From Verpa conica (taxonomy: Eukaryota > Ascomycota > Pezizomycetes > Pezizales > Morchellaceae), in NCBI GenBank assembly GCA_033030425.1, contig JAUFSD010000001.1, positions 1,364,001-1,428,000 of the forward strand: a stretch of 64,000 nucleotides of DNA, written 5' to 3'. The translations under genes and the position numbers were made by a program. Under the pieces are notes generated by a model. The model was given only the letters and a program-made list of their open reading frames with translations. It ran no database searches and was not told where the DNA came from. Each line of letters begins with the position of its first letter. The first letter of the stretch is position 1. Shown one piece after another: positions 1-10,993 of the stretch.

Positions 1-627
1 GAGCGACTGTCCTTTCTCTTTCCCTTCCTGTCCCTTCCTGTCCTCTCTCTCTCGTCTCTCTCCTCCTTCCTCTTCCATCTTTTCAGTATATTATATTTCC
101 TTTTTGTGTGCTCATCATCAACGTCACTCTCCCTTCCCCTGCGTATGTAGATAGACATAGCCTACTTTTTGATTTTTTATCCATCTTGTATTGGATACTC
201 GACATTGGATACTGGACATTGGATATTGGACATTCCACTCTCGGCAAGTTTTCACGGGCGAGTGTAACTGACGGGTGCCCCGTGCTCTCTTGCCCATTCA
301 GTCAGACAGTCAGTAGCCACACACGTCCCCCCCCCCCCACTCTCTCCCACGCAACTCTGAGACAACTACCTCATATCGTCAACCTCACCTCTAACTCTCA
401 ATAGCCACGACACAGCACCTCACTCATTACCACACAAACATCAGTCTATCTCATCTCATCTAGATTCCCTCATCTCAACCACCGTGGATCTCCACCAGCA
501 CGCAAGCACGCGCCTCCAACGGCTTCATCATCATCCTCCCTCAGGTCCACCGCTGCTCGGATACAGCGGTTGACCCTCCCCCAGCTTCCCCTCCACAACC
601 ACCTCGACCAATAGTAATTTCGTCCCG
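1..627. other. Upstream region of ICE2; pyrimidine-rich
   Basis: No gene is supported here. The plus strand is very rich in C and T, which is common in fungal promoters and leaders, and contains a C12 tract at 327-338 and a 14-bp tandem repeat listed separately. Small open frames here have no recognisable content. Confidence 0.6.
191..232 (+). repeat. 14-bp tandem repeat, three copies
   Basis: Three adjacent 14-bp units start with TTGGATA at 191, 205 and 219 and differ at only one or two positions each. The array lies about 400 bp upstream of the ICE2 start codon, so it is a promoter minisatellite or a leader repeat. Confidence 0.85.
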
Positions 628-2100
628 ATGTCGAGCTTCTTATGGCACCTTACACGGGTCTTTGCAGGTTTCACCTTCCTGTCGCTCATCATCCTCTCTA
701 TCCCGCTAGCGTTCGATGTCGGCGGCCGTGATTGTGGCCTTACCTATAGTCTTTCCCTCGCTATATTCTACTTTATACTATCAACTGCGCGGATGGTCAC
801 ACCAGCTTCGCCATGCTGGAGGGGCATGCGTGTCTTACTATCGGTGGCTGGCACGGCCCAGCATCTGGTCGTTGTCCCGGGGCTGCTGATCTACGCGCTC
901 AACAAGTTCTCGGACGATAATGACGGGGGTGGAGGTAAAAATGGGGGTTATATCCATGGCGAGGGTTGGAATCCATCATGGGTAGATAGGCTAAGCATCG
1001 TGCCGTGGGATAATTTCCTTACCTTTTCGACACCGGTATTCCAGCTGTGTGAAGGGTTTTGTAGCTTGCTGGTTATCCAGGCTGTGGGCCAAATTTCGAG
1101 ATGGCTCGTTAATAGGAATAAATCTGATAGCTGGATGGTAGGACCTTTATTATTTTTTATTATAGAGGACTACTACTCGGGATATGTGCTGACAGCATGG
1201 CCTAGATTGCACTGCTGGTTATGTCGGGTTCTATCATCTCCTCATCCGTTTACTTCCTCTGGAGAATAACTACTTTTCCGGAAATCGGGAATATCGACGC
1301 CTCGCTCATCGGGGTCGCAGTCACGTGTGCTATCTTCTTGTGCGCCTATGGTATCGGCTCAGGTAGAGGGAATCCTATTGAGTCTTCTCTTCTTGTAAGT
1401 TTACTTTCGCCCTGTTCCTCCGTGTTTTTCTATACTTACTTCAAGTCACAAAAAAGTTTTCGTACATAGTCCTCTGCCTATATCAAATCTTTACCGATTA
1501 TAAGCCCTCTTCACCCTATCCTGCCACTACTACGTCACCTCCGGAAAAACCAGACTTCCCACCCTTCCCACCCCTCATTATGGCCTCTTATAGCTCCATC
1601 GTCGCCTCGCTGTCCTCTTATCTCCCCGAGTTTCTACGGCAAATTGCATCTTTTGGCATTAGCGCCTTTGCGACAATTACCCCATCTGTGGTTATCTCAC
1701 TCGCATACAGACTTTTTGTCTTTTATGCCGCAACAAGAATCATCCCTGCCGTACGGGATGTGAATAGTGCCAGTGTAAGAGGGGGTGAGGCAATGTCAAG
1801 GACACTGGGCTGGTATAGTCCATGTATACTTGTAAGCGTGTATACACATTTATTGATGCAACATTTGGAAGTTGCGGGTGGGGAGGCGGGAGTGGGAGCT
1901 GGAAGCTGGGAAGGAGGGATGCCAGTGGGAGGGCAGGTATGGAGGTGGGTTAATGTTGGTGCAACTAGTAAGTTTCCTCTCCTGAAGTTGGAAGACATTA
2001 TGAAGCTTACTTTCTCGTAGTGGTGTTGTATGTATTCGAATTGAAACACGGAGATAATGATGGGGGAGAGTCTCTGACGAGTCACTGGAAAAATGATTAA
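628..2100 (+). CDS. ICE2: ICE2 family ER membrane protein
   Basis: Model: join(628..1137, 1206..1394, 1457..1967, 2021..2100), 429 aa. All exon phases agree; intron 1 carries a GCTGAC branch site. The protein has several hydrophobic segments. It begins with the family-like stretch containing PLAFDVGGRDCGL (about residues 26-38), has a GIGSGRGNP motif near residue 225, and ends with LTSHWKND, close to the usual ICE2 C-terminus as I remember it. ICE2 is a polytopic ER protein known in yeast for cortical ER inheritance and for keeping phospholipid synthesis active during ER expansion. The gene converges on the ribosomal protein gene at 3756. The identification rests on remembered family sequence; exon ends are supported by phase and by restoration of conserved stretches. 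Confidence 0.88.
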
Positions 2101-3755
2101 CTGGACATATCTAAAAGAGGTAGAAGTAAAAAATTAGGATTGTGCATGGTTATAGGATATTGGATGGGGGGAGTGATGGGGAAAAGGTAGGTACCGGCTG
2201 GCAAAAGTAAAACTATCGTTGTCTTATTTCCTTTTCTGTTTAATTTTTTTAAAGCCCCCTTCATATATTTGTCGGTCTAATCGAGCTGTGGTAATATTGA
2301 ATGGATCGATCATAGAGTTCCTTTGTTCCCTTGGGTTTCTTTCTCTTCTTTGGATGGTGCTTAATCACTGGTGGTCACTCGCTTTTTCCTTTTTGTAATT
2401 TGGGGTGGGTTTTTTGTTCTTTGAGTGTTCTATGGGGGTGGGGGTTTCGTTACGACATTCATGATAACGGCCTTTTTTTGTTTCTTACGGATTATACCTT
2501 TGTTGGCTGGATGGCGCGTTTTATTTTTTGTTTGTTTTCTTGGAAGGGGTAATGGCGGGTAAATCAGCATCAGGTGAATGGGTAGTTAGGGAAAACAAAA
2601 CTTAATTTTTTTTCTCACTTGGGCTGAGGGGTTTCTTTGAAGTGGAGTTTTGGGTTTGGAGTTGTGTAGGTAGTGGGTGTTAATGGATGTGTATTGACTA
2701 GGTGTGTATCGTGTGGTTGCGATCGTCATGAACTATCACTCGCTATGGGTTTTAGATAGCTGCCATGAGTATATACTACAGTACCAAAAAGAGGGGTGGG
2801 ATCAGTACGGTGCTCCCGCCAATAGGCTAGCGATATGGGAGGAATATAGTATTGGTATAGTAATCTACCTCAAATACTGATTTAATTCGGTATTTGCGAC
2901 TAAATTCCGTAGTGCTATGGCAGTAAGTTCACCCCGTTTTTTCATACTGTAGTGGAAGATATAAACGTCGCTATTCGTGGTAATTTATTGGTCCGTACTA
3001 GTTTGGTTGGGGTATCGGGTTGGATCTAATATAACGTAGATTAGTCTGGTGCTGAGTGGAGGTTGCCATAGTGGCTAACCAATTCTAGAGGCATATGCTC
3101 ATGTAGTATCACTCGCCGTTCTAGTCTATATACAATTTCTGGCTGTTTGATTCCGTGTAGATCCTCATTTTGAATCTATATAGGCATGTCGTTATAAACT
3201 ATACTTGACAAGAGTTTGTTTTAGGGGCACTGCTGAATTGGAGATTGATTTACGCCAGCTTCACGGAGGAAAAGAGCGTATCAAGAGCTTCCTCATTTGA
3301 AAATGTAGATATCAACGGATATGTACTCCATCGTTTTATTTTTCCACGATAGATGCGTAAAAGAAAAAAAAAGTTAAAAAAAAGAGACCAGAAAGTTACT
3401 TAGACGCGTACGCAAACAGAACCGGCAACCAAGGTGATATCCTGCTTCCTAGGGCACCTATCCCATCACTAATCATTGAAGATGAATTAAAAGGAGCCCC
3501 CAGTAATCGATCAACAGAACAACCCCCCATTTCATTGCCTTCCCCTCCTTCCCTCGTTAAGTATTGCTTCGTTGGACCGTTTATAGCAAATCCTTCCTCA
3601 CATCTCTCTCGCTGTCTTGATCCTCCACCTTCACCCTTCTCTCCTTGAGGGTTGTTGTGCACACTGTAGAATTCAATGTTTTTTTAATTTTTTTTTTATT
3701 GTCGATGATACAGCCCAGACCCCAAATTTTTATTTTAAATCTCTAATTCTCAAAC
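2101..3755. other. Intergenic region between convergent genes
   Basis: No gene supported. The first part is T- and G-rich 3' flank of ICE2, and the 3'-most part is AT-rich 3' flank of eS30. Open frames up to 88 codons (for example 3396-3662 on the minus strand) are low-complexity and unrecognised. Confidence 0.6.
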
Positions 3756-4138
3756 TTAAGTACCCGGGTTAGGGTTCATCTTCCTCTTTCCGCCGGTCAT
3801 GGTAACGTTGACGAATCGACGAGTGTACCTGTAGGCGAAAAAAGACTTTTTGTTAGCCCCCCCACCCCCTCGATTATAGTTTGTCGCATATATGAAGGAG
3901 AACATACAAGATCCTCTTCTTGGCACGGCCCTTGGGTTGCTTGGGCTTCTCTTGGGGCTCGACCTATTTTTTATTGTCAGAGGATGAGTAATCGCTTTAT
4001 ACCCCTCCCGACCGCCTGACCTCCCTCTCACCGGGAAATATAGGAGAGAAAGAAACGGATAATGAGAAGAGAACATACCTTGGGGGTCTGAGACTTGACT
4101 TTACCAGCACGAGCGAGGGATCCGTGAACTTTACCCAT
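3756..4138 (-). CDS. RPS30: 40S ribosomal protein S30 (eS30)
   Basis: Model: complement(join(3756..3828, 3908..3963, 4079..4138)), 62 aa, the usual length of fungal eS30. The protein starts MGKVHGSLARAGKVKSQTPK, has the PKGRAKKRILYTRRFVNV core and ends in a basic tail. Introns are 115 and 79 bp with phases 0 and 2. eS30 is a small basic protein of the 40S subunit. In animals it is fused to a ubiquitin-like protein; here, as in other fungi, there is no ubiquitin-like domain. The C-terminal MTGGKRKMNPNPGT differs from the yeast tail but fits a divergent filamentous fungal version. Confidence 0.95.
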
Positions 4139-4707
4139 GATTGCGGATGTAGTTTTGTCGTTTAGTTTAGAAAAGAAAGCTTGGTGGCGACTATTTTGAA
4201 GATATTGAGTCAGCGAGAGCTTCCTTCCCCCCCCTTGGCTATTTCTAGTAGCTTTTCCTCATTTCGTCTCTAATTTTTTCTTTATACTCCTTCTCTCCGT
4301 TGCGGTAGGAAAATGCTCGAGGGGGTGGGGTTAACGTACCTGGGCGATTCGGTCGTGGGTCGTGAGTTGTCGTACGTACGTTGTTTCGGCGATGTATGGG
4401 AACGGGCACAAGCTGAAGTGAGGTTTGCGTGTGGCTGCCAAGATGGGGCGAGCGGGATTGGGCTTTAGCCGCCTTGTGACCTTTTTTTCGTGGGTGTAGG
4501 GCTAAGCCCTGCACTACCACAACAATAAAGAATATATGATTTAATTGATAGTAAAGGGATATTTAACAATGTTTAGAGTGCAAGGCTATTAAAGCTGAGA
4601 TCTATTTGCTTAGGTATACACAGAAGTAGCCAAACAATTTAGACGTCAGAACACATAGGCCAAATCCTAGTAAACCCCTCGAGTGACAATCTATGTACAA
4701 GCCCTTG
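4139..4707. other. Promoter and leader region of eS30
   Basis: No coding sequence supported. It lies between the 3' end of the pseudouridine enzyme gene and the eS30 start codon. It contains the palindromic TAGGGCT element listed separately. A leader intron is possible, as in many ribosomal protein genes, but I could not place one confidently. Confidence 0.6.
4494..4514. promoter_or_regulatory. Near-perfect palindrome containing TAGGGCT, a Tbf1-like site
   Basis: Two 10-nt arms flank a single A and match with one mismatch; the inner arms are AGGGCT and AGCCCT. The left arm contains TAGGGCT (4497-4503), the reverse complement of ARCCCTA, the telomere-like motif bound by Tbf1 in several ascomycetes and often found upstream of ribosomal protein genes. 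It is about 360 bp upstream of the eS30 start. The binding role is inference. Confidence 0.5.
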
Positions 4708-7304
4708 CTAGATCCGCGTGGACGGATTTGGTTCGTTATCGTAGTGTGGCTTCTTTACCACAAATTTCTTGGCCTTTCGTTCCGCATTAATTGCTGGGCT
4801 AACACTCTCAGTACTGGCAAGAGTCATTACTGCTGCTCTCTGAGCTTTCCCTATTGATTTCTCCCAACCCCCGGTTTTACTGTAGTTCCCTAGGAATACT
4901 CCCAGGAAAGTATCACCGACCCCGTTAACAGAGATAATCTTTTCTGGTGCTTCTTCGGCAGGGAAATGATTCACCCACACTCCGTGAATGGTTCCGGTGC
5001 CTTTAGAGCATATTGCGCCCTCTAGAGGAGGGAGTTCTGTCCCTGCTAATAGTAAGCGGACGGAGAGAACCCCCTTGTCGCCGAGTTTGATTAGTTGGTT
5101 GGGGAAGTAGGGGGAAAGGTGGATGGCCTGTTGGATAAGGCCGGTGGTGCTAAAGTCAATGCCAGCTTTACGGCCCAGTGTTTCAACTTCTGTAGTATTT
5201 TTAGTATTTATTATAAGGTAACGGGGGGAGACGTACCATTAAGGAATGTTGACTCAACGTTGATAGCATCGATTATCTCAAACCATCTCTTCGATTCGAA
5301 TAGCCCACTCTCCTTGGCAGTATTAAACATGCTTGCAAGTTCTAGCTCGTTAGGTGAAGAGAGTGACACATCGTGCTTGGGAAATATCCTCAATTTAGGA
5401 TCTAAGATTCTAGTAGCCTTTTCAATCGATGTTGGTTCGAACGCAACTATATATCAGGTTTCCGTCAGTGTGGTTCTCGGGTATTCTTATTGCCGGCAAT
5501 CAAACCTTTAATATTATATTCCCGTGCGACCACAAGAATCTTCTTCATGTTCTCCGAACTGAGATTCCCATCTATGCAGAGCCACTTTGCCCGAGACTTT
5601 TTGATTTGATTTACCAACCATTCCGAGTCGATATCCTCAATGATCTTCATATCCGCGCTTGCAACCGACATATCCCCATTCGTTCCATTAAAAGACACAT
5701 ATCTCGCCGTCCTCTTTCCATCTATAAACTGCACCCCAGTAGGATCCATTCCCTTCGCCTTGATACGTTCTATTGCCCAGTCTCCTGAAAGATCCTTTCC
5801 TAGAGCGGACACAAGTTGCACCTTTGCACCGGCATAGTGGGCGGCTGTTGCGACGTTATGTCCCACTCCGCCGATGGCCTCTGTGATTTGTGAAGGGTTT
5901 GATGTCTGCAGTTTTACAGATGTAGTCGCGTCGCAGGCAATGTCTACGGCGATGCTGCCAATGACCAGAAGGTCTTTTGAAGCTGTTGAGGATGCTGGGA
6001 GTTTCAGTTGGGCTTCATCATCTACGGGTTTTGGTCTCCATGTGGTTGACGGTACAAAGCTTCCAACAGATGGCTTCCTGTAATTCTAGTGTTAATTCTC
6101 AAACATAGAGGGGGAAAATCACTAGTGTAGGACAGACCCTGAAAGCTCAGCAAGCTCTACAGCGATCTTGGCAGCTTGCTTAGCATTGTTAAGGACGAGT
6201 GCCCTATTTGCTGGTATAGACGCCCCTTTGGTTTTTTGTCTGATGACCTCAAGAGTATACGGTGTGACTGCTTTACCAGTTATGTTGAGCTTACGGGACT
6301 GTGTGACGGCTCCGGTGATGATTTCTTTCATGGCTTGGTGGTCGATGTGGTATTTATGTGGGATAGGGTTGAAGAATAGCTGGCCGGATTGCAGACCCAT
6401 TTCGTGGCTAGCATATATGATATTTGCAGCTTCTTTTGGGCTTTGGATAACCATATTAGCTAGCCAACGACTATCCCGGCTGTAAAACAGCGGCATATAT
6501 GTTTTCTCCGCCGAAGGATCACCAAAAGTGATTACGGGGACCCCAACGGTTTCCAAGTACTCAATGGTCCTCTCGATATCGAGAAATGGCTTTGGACCGG
6601 AGCACACGACGGCAACATTTGTACGGCCAAGTTCAGCTAAATCAGCTGAGATATCCATTGAGTTTGCAGCTCCCCTGTGAACACCGCCGATACCGCCTGT
6701 AGCAAAGACCTTGATACCGACACTTTGTGCGAGAACCATTGTTCCGGCGACTGTAGTACCACCGCTATCTTTACCCTATATACTAGTAAGCACCAATGTC
6801 TTTTTGTTCCTCGATAGCTTAATTAAACCTACCAGCCCAGTAAGGAACGGTAAATCCCGTCGTGAGACTTTATGCGTCTTTTTTCCATCACCACTTCCTA
6901 ATGCTTCTATCGCAGACGACGGTAGCCCAACTCTTGCAATCCCATTCACAACTGCCGTGGTAGCTGGAATAGCACCATATTCCCTGACCGTTGCCTCCAC
7001 CTCCGCTGCAAGCTCAATGTTATCCGGATGAGGCAGACCTATACAAAATTAGCTATACTTCCTTATAAATAGAAATCACCAAAAAACACCCACCATGTGT
7101 AAGAATTGCAGACTCAAGAGCTACAATAGGTGTTTTTTCGGCGAGCGCCGTTTGTACTTCTTCAGAGACCTGAAGATATTTCGAGAACTTCCGCCATGTG
7201 GGGTCCTGGGAAACAGCGGTAGTAGTGGAGAAATAGAGTCGGGAGCAATTTCTTGTAGAGGCCAGTTTGGCGAAATTGCGAGGTAGACGACTCAGGAGTG
7301 ACAT
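4708..7304 (-). CDS. Pseudouridine-5'-phosphate glycosidase / PfkB kinase fusion
   Basis: Model: complement(join(4708..5189, 5237..5446, 5506..6077, 6138..6775, 6833..7038, 7094..7304)), 772 aa, all phases consistent. The N-terminal half (about residues 45-360) is an IndA/YeiN-like pseudouridine-5'-phosphate glycosidase, with ALESAILTHGLP, GGTTVAGTM, FATGGIGGVHRG and CSGPKPFLD. The C-terminal half (about 390-760) is a PfkB sugar kinase with the VNGVGDTF signature and catalytic Asp near residue 705. The kinase would phosphorylate pseudouridine; the glycosidase then cleaves it to uracil and ribose 5-phosphate. The first 45 residues are basic and rich in Ser/Arg, suggesting mitochondrial import. 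The start at 7304 was chosen because it opens that presequence; an in-frame ATG at 7358 is the alternative. The fusion is a known eukaryotic arrangement. Confidence 0.9.
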
Positions 7305-7747
7305 GACTGCTTGGAGCGTTAAGAGTGTGGAGCTTTTGGGTGGGTATACAGACAACAAAAGGAATTATCATATTCGGAAAGCGCCGGTTGGGGCCGGGTA
7401 ACGGGCTTTGGGATTGGTTTAGGCATAGATTGTCACTCGGAATCTGTAATGGCTGGAGTTGGGATATATCTAATTATATAGATCCTTTTGGAGGAAGGGG
7501 TGTGGTCCTTAGTATAGGTCAAAGATAGGACTGATGAGAAATATCATTAGCAGACAATTTCTCTACGGCTGCATTTTGCCAGAAGATGCAGCTCGTTCGA
7601 ATAGCTATATATGTAGATAAGAAAAGCTCCAGCTCCCTTGAAAGTAACTCAAAAATATACATAGGAAAGTCCAACAAATGCCCCCCTTACGCCCCAAGAC
7701 CAACCCCAAGCCTCAAATTACCAAAAATCAAATTAAAACTCCATAGT
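7305..7747. other. Intergenic region, pseudouridine gene promoter
   Basis: Short spacer between two minus-strand genes. It holds the promoter of the fusion enzyme and the 3' flank of the F-box gene. No gene or strong motif is visible. Confidence 0.6.
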
Positions 7748-8968
7748 TCATCTTGCCCGCAGAACAATTTCACCAGGAAAACTCAAAAAAGGCGACTCCG
7801 GCACCTTCGAATTTAATTCCCATAGCTCTTGTGCCCTCCCACACACCTCATAATGTTTCAAATAACTATCCTCAGTGTAGATCCTCGCCAGCTCTCTCTT
7901 TCTCCCATCATGTTGAACATGCCCACTCCCAATCGTCACAGGAAAGAAGAAACATTGTGGTATCAAGTCTATCGGCAACGTGTTTGTGCAACCCTTACAC
8001 GACACCCCAGCCTGTGCCCTCCCAGTGCGTCGATCCAATGTTGGAAACGGTATAACCCCCAACAGCCTCCTCACATCATCATCCTTTAGATCCATGTCAC
8101 CACTAAAAGGCGGAGCCATAGGTTTCTTTAATGGTCTGACCTCATCACCGAGCAGACTTTCACTTTCCCACCTCTCAAACCGCTTGGTGAGTTCCTGGTG
8201 GTAGATTGCAATCTTCTTTTCGTAGGTTGCATCTTGGTGCGCTCGGATCTTTGCAACGTGGGCTTCCATTTTCTCCCTGCTGCCGTGTACGATGCTGCCG
8301 ATGCGGCGGGCGGTGATTTTCGATACGAGGGGCTCAGCACGGATCACTCTGCAGGGCTTCGTGCGCATCTTGTACAGGCCTGGGACACTCTGCATTATCG
8401 GGATCTTTGACGTCGCGGCTTTAGTTAGGCCGAACATTACCCGCGCGTGACCTGGGGAGATTGGTAAGAGGTCGGGGTGTTGTGTAAGGCATGCCCAGCA
8501 ACAGCGGGTGCAGTTTGGAAGGAATAGAAAGCCACCAAAGTCGTTGCACTGCGCGCATGTTTGTGCGCATAGGGCATCGAATAATTGGGCGGTGTTGAAG
8601 TAGGGTGCTAGTGTCGTGGCAATGTATGCTCGTATCGCTTCCGGAGCGTGGGTTATGATGTTTCGGTATGCGGGGTTCGAGTTGACGATGGCCCTGGCAG
8701 TGGAATTGACGGCTCGGAAGTTTGTTAGGCTCTGGAGATCGAGAGCCAAGATAACCTCATTGATGAGCTCTAGGGGAAGTGTTTCAAGCCTCCCGAGGGA
8801 CGCCGGGATGCGACTATCGTCGGATACCGAGACTTTGAAATTATCGAGCGGGCAGTTATTCTTGAGGTCATCGACATTGATAACTGCGCCTGCTAGGTCG
8901 TCTCGTTGGTAAGTGAGGGACTTGATCAAGTCGTCGTGAGCGTCTGAATTAGGGTGCTGAAACTTCAT
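7748..8968 (-). CDS. F-box protein with cysteine cluster
   Basis: A single-exon gene of 406 aa. Residues about 59-100 (LETLPLELINEVILALDLQSL) fit an F-box, which would recruit the protein to an SCF ubiquitin ligase through Skp1. A dense cysteine cluster follows at about C134, C138, C141, C153, C156, C157 and C160, probably a zinc-binding knuckle. A second CKGC pair lies near residue 330, with a further Cys in YEVCGRA near the C-terminus. This layout is typical of large expanded families of fungal F-box proteins of unknown target. The substrate cannot be inferred. It is in tandem with the pseudouridine enzyme but probably unrelated to it. Confidence 0.82.
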   Translation of the reverse strand: MKFQHPNSDAHDDLIKSLTYQRDDLAGAVINVDDLKNNCPLDNFKVSVSDDSRIPASLGRLETLPLELINEVILALDLQSLTNFRAVNSTARAIVNSNPAYRNIITHAPEAIRAYIATTLAPYFNTAQLFDALCAQTCAQCNDFGGFLFLPNCTRCCWACLTQHPDLLPISPGHARVMFGLTKAATSKIPIMQSVPGLYKMRTKPCRVIRAEPLVSKITARRIGSIVHGSREKMEAHVAKIRAHQDATYEKKIAIYHQELTKRFERWESESLLGDEVRPLKKPMAPPFSGDMDLKDDDVRRLLGVIPFPTLDRRTGRAQAGVSCKGCTNTLPIDLIPQCFFFPVTIGSGHVQHDGRKRELARIYTEDSYLKHYEVCGRAQELWELNSKVPESPFLSFPGEIVLRAR

Positions 8969-10077
8969 AGCTTTATCGATTCACTGAATGCTTTTGTGCT
9001 ATGAGGGCAGAATGTCTGGATGTTTTTAATAGTTTCCGACACCGGGTGCTGAGGGTCCCAATATATGATGACAGCATATTGATTCTGGCGGGAGATAAAT
9101 CTCCGCTGTCCCTACATAAGCCTGGGGTGTGTGTGCATGCGTGATATCTTGCAAATCGCAGTTTATCGGGTTAAGACATGGGAGGATTGGGCAAGTAGAT
9201 GAGGTGGGGGAGGGAGAGTATCGTGTTCATACTCGATCAGTAGATTCAGGGATTCGCCACTTGTCTCAGCTGAGCTGAACTCTGCGACTGGCTCTGTACG
9301 CAGTGTCTGATTGGCCAATGCACGGCCAGTCAAGAAAGTCCAAAGGCTTCAACTGCGGTTTCGGGGACACAGAGCTGCCCGGTCTTGATAGGCTCCTGGT
9401 TAAGCCAGCACCTGGGTACCTACATGTAAGTACTTGGGCTGATTTGGAGGTGGCGCAGACGAAAAGGGACCGAGGAATCATGTAATATCACCCGAATTTA
9501 CATGTTCTGTGGATTACATGGCTGTCTCTCTCTCTCGGTGTAATGCCAAAAATACCCTATCAGCCATTCTAAGCCTGATGTTTAGAAGATTGTTGTTTAT
9601 GATGCCCTTTAAGATCAGGTAACAATTGGTTGGGCAAACACCCCCAATTAGGCACCATTTGCTCAAGTTTACCACAGCATAAGCCAGACCAACCAAAGAA
9701 TATTGAAGAGTATTGGTTCTGGTCCAACCCCAGAAATGGCCCTGAAGGATAAAACGTTTAAGGTACAAAAAACCATCCCATACACGAACAAGATGCCGCG
9801 AGGCAATTAGTCTTAAGAAGCTGCAAAGTAAAAGAAAAATAAAGAAAAAAAAACTAGGAAAAGAGTAGAAAACAGTTCATATAGAATAACTCCGGCTTTT
9901 ATAAATGTAAATCTTTTTTTTTTTTGTTTCAAAATATACCCTGATTCGTCTCTCTTTGACAACTTCGGATGTATTTATACTCGCAGTGAGGTTCGCCTAG
10001 CCTTCCAAAAAAAACATAATACAGGGCGAGAATAAATCCGCTCCCAAAGGAACAAAGAAACGGGTGAAGGGATAAGC
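8969..10077. other. Intergenic region, F-box gene promoter
   Basis: No gene supported. The part near 9240-9480 is less AT-rich and includes the palindrome ATTGGCCAAT at 9310-9319, two inverted CCAAT boxes about 340 bp upstream of the F-box start. The remainder is AT-rich flank of RPB6. Confidence 0.55.
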
Positions 10078-10681
10078 TTAGATAAGCTCATCGCATGTCC
10101 AATCCTCATAGCTATCACCAGTGTAAGCATTATATCAGAGGGGATTAGATTAGTACAGCGTGAATCAGAGACTTACTATCCATCTGGAAGATACCGTCTA
10201 ACAACCAACGGTATTTTCTTCTCCTGCAACTCCTTCAACGCGATCTGCAGTGGATCTGTCTCACCACCAGTATCGACAAGAACAGGTGCATTCATACTAA
10301 TCTGCAATGCCCGAGTCCCCAAGAGCCGCGCTCGCTCATACTTGGTCATGTAGGGAGTGGTCGTTCGCTTATCGTCAGGGATTTTCTTGGGATCTTTGCC
10401 ACGGGACGAGCCAGCAGCGGCGGCAGCTGCTGCGGCTGGGTCACCGGCAACGATATAGTCTTGAGCACTATTGCCGTTTGTGAGGCCATTCGCTTGCGCG
10501 TCGGCATCACCTTCGTCGCCGGAGAGTAGGTCCTGGGGATCGGCATCGAAGTTGTCGCCCTCATAGTCGTCCTCGTACGCATCTTGGGCGTAGCTAAGGG
10601 GAGGTTAGCAGTGAGCGATGGGAGACGAACCCGGGGGTGCTACTCATTCTCGCCGCCGTCATCACCGCCGTAATCAGACAT
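10078..10681 (-). CDS. RPO26: DNA-directed RNA polymerases I, II and III subunit RPB6 (ABC23)
   Basis: Model: complement(join(10078..10111, 10177..10593, 10644..10681)), 162 aa. The N-terminal half is acidic and low-complexity, as usual for this subunit. The conserved C-terminal core includes [20 protein letters not shown], a [16 protein letters not shown] stretch and a final [13 protein letters not shown]6 is shared by all three nuclear RNA polymerases and stabilises the clamp and assembly. Introns are 50 and 65 bp, phases 2 and 2. It is head-to-head with the Irc3-like helicase, 312 bp apart, suggesting a shared divergent promoter. Confidence 0.95.
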
Positions 10682-10875
10682 GTCCGCCCGTAGGATATAT
10701 CAGATAGTGGGAAGAAAAGGTATCTGCGCACTGAGAGAGCAGAGGACTGTGGTGTTTTTGGTGTTGATGGCTGATTCGAGAGATGATGTTGTTAGGAGGA
10801 GGGAGCAGAGCAGCGCATTTCAAATTCTGCATCTTACGCGCCGGTACGCCAAGCTTTCTTATGAGGCTCAAGCTA

Positions 10876-10881
10876 CACGTG
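10876..10881. promoter_or_regulatory. CACGTG box in the RPB6/IRC3 divergent promoter
   Basis: A CACGTG core lies inside the 312-bp intergenic space between the divergently transcribed RPB6 and Irc3-like genes. It fits a bHLH (for example Cbf1-like) binding site. The sequence is certain; use by either gene is inference. Confidence 0.35.
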
Positions 10882-10993
10882 ACTCTCCCCTCCAGGAATA
10901 TCCTGCTAATCTTGACGACATTTACAGTTCCCTTGGATTGGTCTTCAACTTCAACCTCAAGCCCGCAGAGAGTGCTGAGATTAAGGATAAAAC

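Noticed and set aside
1138..1165. A 28-bp GT-AG interval in the ICE2 gene
   Set aside because: Too short for a spliceosomal intron. The longer 68-bp interval ending at 1205, with a GCTGAC branch site, restores the conserved frame.
3396..3662. 88-codon minus-strand frame between ICE2 and eS30
   Set aside because: Low-complexity Gly/Glu/Arg composition arising from a pyrimidine-rich plus strand; no homology recognised.
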